NCBI GenBank assembly: GCA_023397655.1
Contig: JAEWTW010000002.1
Coordinates: 1 to 47,904, forward strand
Reading direction: 5' to 3'
Length of the DNA stretch: 47,904 nt
Source: Bacillota bacterium
Lineage (GTDB): Bacteria > Bacillota > Clostridia > Christensenellales > SZUA-584
Part shown: positions 24,998-30,743 of the stretch, piece by piece
Position numbering within the stretch: the stretch's first letter is position 1
How the letters are laid out: the number at the start of each line of letters is the position of its first letter
Position numbers and translations under genes: made by a program
Notes under the pieces: model-generated
Seen by the model: only the letters and a program-made list of their open reading frames with translations
What the model was told of the DNA's origin: nothing
Databases searched by the model: none

Positions 24998-25170
24998 AGC
25001 GGCCGGAAGCCGCTTATCCGCTTCAGCGGCATAGGGGTCCGGGGCATGCCCCGGCAAGCGCAAAAATGTACATTTTTGCTATGCTTGCGCTCACGCGCCG
25101 CAAAACGGCGCTGTGAGCCTCGCCCGTGAGCGGGCAGGATTTTTCAAGAGGTAGCGGCTCCAAGGGAGCC
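24998..25170. other. Hairpin-rich region, probable origin of transfer (oriT)
   Basis: This intergenic stretch next to mobC holds a series of inverted repeats: AGCGGC/GCCGCT (24998-25014); the perfect 16-base palindrome CCGGGGCATGCCCCGG (25039-25054); the perfect 20-base palindrome GCAAAAATGTACATTTTTGC (25060-25079); a long hairpin GCTCACGCGCCG / CGGCGCTGTGAGC (25089-25118) with a CAAAA loop; GCCCG/CGGGC (25122-25135); and GGCTCC/GGAGCC (25156-25170). Such an array beside the mobC-relaxase pair is what an oriT with its nic-proximal repeats would look like. Some hairpins may also end transcription or carry operators. The nic site cannot be placed by eye. Confidence 0.55.
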
Positions 25171-25219
25171 TCTGATTCAATATGGATTTTGGCTGTAAAA
25201 AAGAAAAAGTGAAATGGCT

Positions 25220-25936
25220 TTAGCGCTCATCCCGGTCGGCATTTTTATGGTCTCGGCTTTTTATATGACCTGTGTACCGTTCGATAGGCACATCTCTGAG
25301 ATCGAGCTTTTCGCTGTCAGGAACAAACGCGCAGTACCGGGCGTAATCGTATTTTTCGGATTCCACGAGGATGCTTTCGCTGATGCCGGGGCTTCGCACG
25401 AGCAGGCAATGCCAGCATTCACCGTCATGCCACATGAAGTCCTGGTTTTGCGTTATAATCGGGGAATCGCTGAGCAGATTGCGGGAAAAATGCAAAAACT
25501 GCTCCGGCGTCAGCTCTATGATCTTCTCAACCTTGAATCGGTCTGCCGGCCGGTCACTCTTATATGCCTTCAGCTCGCTCAGGTTGGAAGGCTTACGGTG
25601 AAAGCGGATATGGAATTCGGCCTGGTACTTCTCAACCTCGGGATTGAGGAACAGGTCTTTGTCGCAGATATCGTAAATGACCAGGTCGATATGTTCAAAG
25701 CTGTTCCGTGGATATGCCGCATAGAAGCCATATATCTCCCGGAGAGGGTATGCCGCCTGGGCCAGGTACTCCAACTGATCCGGCCTTGTGCTTCCGTTTT
25801 TCAGATACTGATACACTTCCGTCATGCCGGCGATTTCGCCTGCCTTTTCGATGATCTCCTGTTTGGACAGGCTGGCGATGCCGGCGATGTAGTCGAGGTG
25901 TTCAGCCTCGATCCGTTTCATAAAGTCTTCCCGCAT
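25220..25936 (-). CDS. Hypothetical element protein, 238 residues
   Basis: A soluble protein with a helical N-terminal half (FMKRIEAEHLDYIAGIASLS) that resembles conserved hypothetical proteins of clostridial conjugative elements, and a C-terminal domain with aromatic and Cys/His-containing segments (FMWHDGECWHCLLV) and FVPDSEKLDLRDVPIERY. I cannot assign a function. ATG 25936 is preceded by GGAAAGGAGAA. The gene lies between the putative oriT and a pair of direct repeats that follow the DNA methyltransferase gene. Confidence 0.75.
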   Translation of the reverse strand: MREDFMKRIEAEHLDYIAGIASLSKQEIIEKAGEIAGMTEVYQYLKNGSTRPDQLEYLAQAAYPLREIYGFYAAYPRNSFEHIDLVIYDICDKDLFLNPEVEKYQAEFHIRFHRKPSNLSELKAYKSDRPADRFKVEKIIELTPEQFLHFSRNLLSDSPIITQNQDFMWHDGECWHCLLVRSPGISESILVESEKYDYARYCAFVPDSEKLDLRDVPIERYTGHIKSRDHKNADRDER

Positions 25937-25958
25937 GGGGTTCTCCTTTCCATTCTTA

Positions 25959-26034
25959 CAAGGTGTCACATGTTACGTAATGAAAGCAGGTTTGCTGGCG
26001 GTTCGGGCCTGCCAAGGTGTCATATGTTACGTAA
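25959..26034. repeat. Pair of 22-base direct repeats containing TTACGTAA
   Basis: CAAGGTGTCACATGTTACGTAA (25959-25980, written here in part: CAAGGTGTCA then TTACGTAA) recurs at 26013-26034 with one change (C to T). The copies start 54 bases apart, about five helical turns. Each carries the palindrome TTACGTAA, and the second copy overlaps the last codons of the methyltransferase gene. They are probably protein-binding sites controlling the downstream gene or DNA processing. Confidence 0.7.
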
Positions 26035-26770
26035 CGGGCATCTGCGCCAGATGATTCTCAATCCGTTCCGTGGCCAGTCCCGCGTACTTTTCTGTAATCT
26101 CAATACCGGTAGCGGCATACCCTTCGAGGATGGCGGCCAGCACGGTGGTTCCCGCGCCGGCGAACGGATCGAGGATATGACCTCCCGGTACAGCAATCTT
26201 TACGATGTCCCGCATAAGCTGCAAGGGTTTTTCCGTGAGATGGGTTCGGTTCTGCGGGTTACCGTATTTGAACACGCCGGGCAGGCAAGGCACGGGGCGG
26301 TCGATTGGAAGGTCGCCGTTGGAGCCCCATATGATGTACTCGGCCTGCTGGCGGAAGCGTCCCTTCTGAGGGCGCGAGTTTCCCTTATCCCATACCGCCG
26401 TGCCTCTCCATATCCATCCCGCCCATTGCAACGCATCGGACGCGGCGGGAAGCTGCCGCCAGTCGATGAACATGCAGACCGGCGCCCCTTCCTTGCAGGC
26501 GCGGCGGGCGTCCGACAGCCACTCGGCGGCCCATCTCGTCCAGCTCCGCTGATCCTTGCTGTCCCCGTCGAAGGGCGGCGGGGCGTTGACGCCCATGCTG
26601 GAATACTTCCGCGCCGTGGACTTGTTTTTCTCGGCCTGCGTCCGTCCGCCCGAGGAATACGGCGGATCGGTGATCAGGGCGTCAAAGGTACCGGGTTCAA
26701 AATCGCGGAGTAGCTTGAGGGCATCCCCGTGGAGGATTTCCCAGGTCTTTTCGATTTGCTTATCGTTCAT
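26027..26770 (-). CDS. DNA methyltransferase, N6-adenine/N4-cytosine type (beta-class motif order)
   Basis: A 247-residue site-specific DNA methyltransferase. The catalytic DPPY is at 35-38 (ITDPPYSSGG) and the SAM-binding DPFAGAGTT at 201-209, so the catalytic motif precedes the SAM motif, as in the beta class. HLTEKPLQLM just before it is typical. No restriction endonuclease is adjacent, so it is an orphan enzyme, perhaps for anti-restriction during transfer. ATG 26770 overlaps the upstream gene's stop by 11 bases; the longer frame to 26890 lies inside that gene. Confidence 0.92.
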   Translation of the reverse strand: MNDKQIEKTWEILHGDALKLLRDFEPGTFDALITDPPYSSGGRTQAEKNKSTARKYSSMGVNAPPPFDGDSKDQRSWTRWAAEWLSDARRACKEGAPVCMFIDWRQLPAASDALQWAGWIWRGTAVWDKGNSRPQKGRFRQQAEYIIWGSNGDLPIDRPVPCLPGVFKYGNPQNRTHLTEKPLQLMRDIVKIAVPGGHILDPFAGAGTTVLAAILEGYAATGIEITEKYAGLATERIENHLAQMPVT

Positions 26771-27035
26771 GATGCTTTTTCTTCTCCTTATGCTTATTGG
26801 CATGGCGAGCGTCAACGGGCGGCATCTGACGCTGGGGCACGGACAGCTCCGTTTCCACAAACTCGCTGATGATGCGCAGGGCATCATCATAGCTGTGCGA
26901 GCTGGTCACGCGCCCGATCATCTCCTTTGCCTGTTCGCCCTGTCCAGCTTCTCTGAGCAGCGCTGACGCCCTGCCCATGATGGCAAAGATGTTGCCGTCG
27001 TGTCCGAGAAGCTCCATCCGTGGTTTTTTGTTCAA
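26760..27035 (-). CDS. Small hypothetical protein, 91 residues
   Basis: A short soluble protein (GNIFAIMGRASALLREAGQG and MIGRVTSSHSYDDALRIISE) with a basic His/Lys-rich tail. The first codon is TTG at 27035, preceded by GGAGG at 7-base spacing; an ATG seven codons later is the alternative. It overlaps the methyltransferase start. Similar short proteins occur in clostridial elements, but I know no function. Confidence 0.7.
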   Translation of the reverse strand: MNKKPRMELLGHDGNIFAIMGRASALLREAGQGEQAKEMIGRVTSSHSYDDALRIISEFVETELSVPQRQMPPVDARHANKHKEKKKHHER

Positions 27036-27072
27036 ATGAACACCTCCGTTTCAAAAGATAAGCCCGTGCGTC

Positions 27073-27906
27073 TCATCTGCACGGGCTGTTGTTCTGCCGG
27101 GGTCTGGTTTTCCCGATTTCTTTCTGGTCAGTATGGATGGGGATTTTCAGCCTCTCCGCGTGGTGGATTTCCCGCCACATGCCTTCAGTCCATTCGGAAC
27201 CGTAGACATGTACCCGATGGCAGCGTTCGATCAGCTTCAGGCACATCTCTATAGCCTGCTTATCCTGCTCAGGATTGGCGGGATCGGCGATGGGCGGAAA
27301 CATGAGATGAGGGCAGATTGGGATATCGCCCGAATCGAACACTTCTTTTGCTTTCTGTCTCGCGAATTCTATATTCGCCTGAACGTCGCCGCGCAGCGGA
27401 GCACAGATGTATATGAGCCTTGGTTTGCTGTCCTCGAGGCGCAGCATGGCGGTGGGATTGAATTCGGCGTCCGGCTCTCGGACGGGGTTGAGAGTATCTT
27501 CGCACAGCGAGTAGCTGGTGACGGAATCGCGGGTGCTGTAGCCATGCTGCATGCGGAACGTATCCGCGTAATCCCTGTGTATGTCATACAATGCCTGGTT
27601 GGACTGTATATACGGCTCCTTGTCCGCCACATTCCAGATGAGCAGGTTCAGCGCTTTGCTGAGCTGGACGGCGGTCTTGTATGGCTGCGCCTTGGAACCG
27701 TCCATACGCCAGCCAAAGTCTGGTTCGTCGATATGCTTGATTGTCACGCCATGTCGGGTGTTATATGCCTCGATATTCGCGCAATACCATTGATACATCA
27801 GCTCCTTCAGGCGTCTGGCTGATATGCCGCCATCCTTGAGCAATGTTTGGTACAGACGATCATAGCCCGCAAGATCGCTCAGGTTCAATATTTCATCCTG
27901 GTTCAT
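27073..27906 (-). CDS. Protein with C-terminal DUF4406 / nucleoside deoxyribosyltransferase-like domain
   Basis: A 277-residue protein. The C-terminal part (about 165-270) reads YICAPLRGDVQANIEFARQK, PICPHLMFPPIAD and RVHVYGSEWTEGM, matching the Rossmann-like DUF4406 group related to nucleoside 2-deoxyribosyltransferases. The N-terminal 150 residues (LNLSDLAGYDRLYQTLLKDG) are helical and unassigned. ATG 27906 follows AAAGGAGG; that ribosome binding site overlaps the end of the upstream gene. It may hydrolyse a nucleotide or modified base. Neighbours are two methylation-related genes, suggesting nucleotide or DNA metabolism. Function unproven. Confidence 0.72.
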   Translation of the reverse strand: MNQDEILNLSDLAGYDRLYQTLLKDGGISARRLKELMYQWYCANIEAYNTRHGVTIKHIDEPDFGWRMDGSKAQPYKTAVQLSKALNLLIWNVADKEPYIQSNQALYDIHRDYADTFRMQHGYSTRDSVTSYSLCEDTLNPVREPDAEFNPTAMLRLEDSKPRLIYICAPLRGDVQANIEFARQKAKEVFDSGDIPICPHLMFPPIADPANPEQDKQAIEMCLKLIERCHRVHVYGSEWTEGMWREIHHAERLKIPIHTDQKEIGKTRPRQNNSPCR

Positions 27907-27919
27907 ATGCGGCCTCCTT

Positions 27920-28525
27920 TCAGCGGACATGATCTCGACACTTCTGCTGGCGCGTCCGGAGCTTCAGCTCGTCACGGCTGGTTTCCCGCTGAACCGTCCT
28001 TTTGTTGTCGTAAATCCAGAGGCGGTCCCGGCAGTCGTTGTGAAATTCCTCACTGGGGAAAACCACCGTTTCTCCCGTCAGAAAGTAATTGCCGACAACC
28101 TTTCCATATATCGCGGCCCTGCCTGCGGCTTCCGGGCGGTATCCCGTATCCGCCGATTGGATCATCATGCCGCATCCCGAAACCCGCGCATGCTCCGAAA
28201 GCAGAGCACCGCGGACGATTGCGCCGTCCTCGGCTCTGCTGCTACCGGAAAGCATCGCGTCGTGGGATATGTATGCTCTGTCCTTTGCTATGGCGGCGTC
28301 CCGAAGGAACGCGCCTTTACAGACATGCGCCTCTCCGCAACAGATAGAGTCGCCAAACAGCCAGGCCTCGTCTCCCGGTTCAAAGGACAGGTTGCTTTCG
28401 CTTTCCACAAACCCGCCGACGTCGCCATCCTTCACATGCTCCCCGATATCCGCCTTCGCGCGGATACGGTGCAGCCACGGATACTCGTGGTGAGCGATAT
28501 CGGTGATTTCATACTTTCGGTTCAT
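27920..28525 (-). CDS. Hexapeptide-repeat (left-handed beta-helix-like) protein
   Basis: A 201-residue protein with regular short strands and turns: IRAKADIGEHVKDGDVGGFV, AWLFGDSICCGEAHVCKGAF, AAIAKDRAYISHDAMLSG, GAIVRGALLSEHARVSG. The roughly 6-residue periodicity with small or aliphatic residues suggests a left-handed beta-helix. The opening resembles phage and plasmid proteins of the YdcK type. No acyltransferase active-site His is obvious. The C-terminal 40 residues are charged (RDELKLRTRQQKCRDHVR). Its ATG overlap with the upstream metK stop (ATGA, 28522-28525) shows coupling. Function unknown. Confidence 0.68.
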   Translation of the reverse strand: MNRKYEITDIAHHEYPWLHRIRAKADIGEHVKDGDVGGFVESESNLSFEPGDEAWLFGDSICCGEAHVCKGAFLRDAAIAKDRAYISHDAMLSGSSRAEDGAIVRGALLSEHARVSGCGMMIQSADTGYRPEAAGRAAIYGKVVGNYFLTGETVVFPSEEFHNDCRDRLWIYDNKRTVQRETSRDELKLRTRQQKCRDHVR

Positions 28526-29742
28526 TTCAACACTCCCTCTTTGCGCATATAGAAGAGTTCTTCCTCAATAATCTCACATGCCTTATCCAGCGCGTCCATT
28601 TTGTCCAAACGTTCCCACGGCATATCTCCTTTGGTGAAATGGCCATAGTTCGTGGATTTGGCAAAGATGGGCTGATCCAGTCCGAGCGTGCGGATGATCC
28701 CTCCGGGGCGAAGATCGAACACAGCTTGTGCAGCTTCGGCGATTACCTCGTCGTCATATTCGCCCGTTGAATGGGTATCGACATCCACGGCCACAGGCTC
28801 GGCCTTGCCAATGGCGTAAGCGAGTGAAACGGTGCATCTCGCGGCAAGCCCTGCAGCCACGATGTTCTTGGCGATATACCGCGCCATGTACGCGCCGCTC
28901 CGGTCGACCTTTGTGCAATCCTTGCCAGACAGCGCGCCGCCGCCGTGGGGAGCAAGCCCGCCGTAGGTGTCGACCATGATCTTGCGCCCGGTCAGGCCGG
29001 TGTCCGCCTCAAAGCCGCCCTGCACGAACCAGCCAGAGGGATTGATAAGCACTTCGGTATCATTATCGATGGGCATCTCCACCATAGCGGGTTTGAGAAC
29101 ATGCTCCATGATTTCCTCACGCAGCTTGCCAATATCCTTATCTTCGTCATGCTGGCAGGACACGACAACCGCGGACAGGCGGTACGGAATGCCGTATCTG
29201 TACTCCACGGACACCTGCGCCTTGCCGTCCGGCCTGAGCCCCTTGATGAGTCCCTTTTTACGGGCCTCAGTTAACCTCAAGGTAATCCCGTGCGCCAGCA
29301 CGACGGGCAGCGGCAGGAATTCGTCCGTTTCGCAGTCCGCGTACCCGTACATGATGCCCTGGTCGCCCGCGCCGAGTTCGCGGGACACGTCATCCACAGT
29401 ATGATCACAGGTGCCACAAACGCCGTTTCCCGAACAGCCGTCGACGGCGTTTGATATATCGGAGCTTTGGTCGTGGGTGATGACCTCCACCTCGTAATCG
29501 CAACCGAAGCCGATATCCCTGACGGTTCCGCACACAATGTGCGGGATATCCGGGATATCCTTCGCGGTGATCTCGCCGGCGACGATGATTTTTCCGGCGG
29601 TCGCCATGACCTCGCAGGCGACGCGGGCGTTGGGATCATTTCGCAGACACTCATCCAGCACCCTGTCCCCGATGAGATCGCATAGCTTGTCGGGATGTCC
29701 TTCTGTGACCGATTCCGCAGTCAATATCATGCTTTTGTTCAT
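28522..29742 (-). CDS. metK: S-adenosylmethionine synthetase encoded on the element
   Basis: A 406-residue methionine adenosyltransferase making SAM from methionine and ATP. Family motifs are clear: TEGHPDK (13-19), GAGDQGIMYGYA (124-135), and GGGALSGKDCTKVDRSGAYM in the C-terminal third. Length is near the usual 380-400. An insertion with three cysteines (GCSGNGVCGTCDH, 102-114) just before GAGDQG is not typical of the housekeeping enzyme. ATG 29742 is preceded by GTGAGGAATG. In the element it lies near two DNA methyltransferases, which suggests it supplies SAM for methylation after entry; that link is inference. Confidence 0.95.
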   Translation of the reverse strand: MNKSMILTAESVTEGHPDKLCDLIGDRVLDECLRNDPNARVACEVMATAGKIIVAGEITAKDIPDIPHIVCGTVRDIGFGCDYEVEVITHDQSSDISNAVDGCSGNGVCGTCDHTVDDVSRELGAGDQGIMYGYADCETDEFLPLPVVLAHGITLRLTEARKKGLIKGLRPDGKAQVSVEYRYGIPYRLSAVVVSCQHDEDKDIGKLREEIMEHVLKPAMVEMPIDNDTEVLINPSGWFVQGGFEADTGLTGRKIMVDTYGGLAPHGGGALSGKDCTKVDRSGAYMARYIAKNIVAAGLAARCTVSLAYAIGKAEPVAVDVDTHSTGEYDDEVIAEAAQAVFDLRPGGIIRTLGLDQPIFAKSTNYGHFTKGDMPWERLDKMDALDKACEIIEEELFYMRKEGVLK

Positions 29743-29790
29743 ACATTCCTCACTTTCCGCCTACCGTTCATGGGATAGGCTGCTTTTTGC

Positions 29791-30138
29791 TTATTCACAG
29801 CCGGGGACGCTCACCAGGTATTCCCGGCTGTACATTCGCGAATATGTCTCGATTTGTTTATCCGTCAATGAGATAAAATCCTCAGAGCCAAGGCCGGCGA
29901 CGAAAAATGTGCCGCAGATGACGTCATACGGATCGCCGTTTTTGTCTTTTAGAAAGCGGTTATATGGAAGCCCTAGCAGCTTACCTTCGTCGTTGCAGAC
30001 AACGCAGACTTTTGCTTTATCCTCAAAGGGATAAACGACCTGAATCGTGCCGCCCACCAGCGCCTGCAGGCTCTCCAGGCTGCCATCGATTTCCTTGACA
30101 TAGGGCGGTTTCATGGGTTCCACGACCAATACCTTCAC
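29791..30138 (-). CDS. DUF3846-like element protein
   Basis: A 115-residue soluble protein starting at GTG 30138 (VKVLVVEPMKPPYVKEIDGS), preceded by GGAGG at 7-base spacing. The pattern VKEIDGSLESLQALVGG, followed by a central strand region and LPYNRFLKD, matches the DUF3846 group common on plasmids and elements. No catalytic residues are evident. Function unknown. It lies between metK and the DUF3789-like peptide gene in the same transcription direction. Confidence 0.75.
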   Translation of the reverse strand: MKVLVVEPMKPPYVKEIDGSLESLQALVGGTIQVVYPFEDKAKVCVVCNDEGKLLGLPYNRFLKDKNGDPYDVICGTFFVAGLGSEDFISLTDKQIETYSRMYSREYLVSVPGCE

Positions 30139-30180
30139 TTCAAATCCTCCTTCCAAAGAGAAAAGGACGGATAACCCGTT

Positions 30181-30276
30181 TCATCTTTGCTTTTTCTTGT
30201 TTCTGATGGATAAAAAGACCGCGCCGCCTATGATGAACAGGCACAGCCCTATGGCCAGTATGGCTTTCAGTTCCAT
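30181..30276 (-). CDS. DUF3789-like 31-residue membrane peptide
   Basis: A tiny protein, MELKAILAIGLCLFIIGGAV followed by FLSIRNKKKQR, with one transmembrane helix and a basic cytoplasmic end. An ideal AAAAGGAGGTCGG ribosome binding site precedes the ATG at 30276. The composition matches the short DUF3789 proteins found next to DUF3846 genes in clostridial elements. It lies between the prepilin peptidase and DUF3846 genes. Function unknown. Confidence 0.7.
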   Translation of the reverse strand: MELKAILAIGLCLFIIGGAVFLSIRNKKKQR

Positions 30277-30294
30277 CGTCCGACCTCCTTTTCG

Positions 30295-30741
30295 TCAGAT
30301 TATATAGCTCAGAACAACCGCCGCCACAGCACCCGATGAAAGGACTGGTGCAAGCGGAAGCCTTAATTTTACGCTACGTTTGCTTATCCAAAGCCACAGC
30401 AGAGGCCCGGCACAGGCCACAATGGTGAATGCAAGAGATACCAGCGTAAGGGTGAAGCCCAGATACAGCCCCATAGCGAACAGCAGCTTCACATCACCGC
30501 CGCCGAATAGCCCTTTCATCCAGGCAATGAAAAAGGGGATTGTGAACAGCGTACCCAAGGGATATTCGTACCAAGGGCTTCCCAGGCAAACCGACGTAAT
30601 CATGTGGATTGCGCCCAGCCCCAGCAGCAGTAGGATCGCCGCGTTGGGAATTTCTCTTTTTTTCAGATCGGATACGCTGCACCATGCAAGCAGGGCAACA
30701 AAAAGAGCATCCGGCAGGATGCCCGTCAGAAACGTCATCAT
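30295..30741 (-). CDS. A24-family prepilin peptidase (TadV/CpaA-like)
   Basis: A 148-residue membrane aspartyl peptidase. The first active-site Asp lies in CSVSDLKKREIPN (about 22-34), where the D-x(2)-K-x(2)-IPN pattern is typical, and the second in FGGGDVKLLFAMGLYLG (about 80-96), the GxGD signature. It cleaves the leader of Flp/TadE-type prepilins at the membrane. It lacks the N-terminal methylase domain, as expected for TadV/CpaA. ATG 30741 follows GGAGGTAACA. It completes the pilus gene set of this element and probably processes the small pilins at 33.8-35.2 kb. Confidence 0.9.
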   Translation of the reverse strand: MMTFLTGILPDALFVALLAWCSVSDLKKREIPNAAILLLLGLGAIHMITSVCLGSPWYEYPLGTLFTIPFFIAWMKGLFGGGDVKLLFAMGLYLGFTLTLVSLAFTIVACAGPLLWLWISKRSVKLRLPLAPVLSSGAVAAVVLSYII

Positions 30742-30743
30742 TG

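Noticed and set aside
24998..25170. CRISPR array
   Set aside because: The repeats here are different inverted repeats, not regularly spaced identical direct repeats. No CRISPR or cas gene was seen anywhere in the window.
25214..26713. A 499-codon plus-strand frame
   Set aside because: It is antisense to the hypothetical gene and the DNA methyltransferase, both with ribosome binding sites and family motifs. Long antisense frames are expected in this GC-rich segment.
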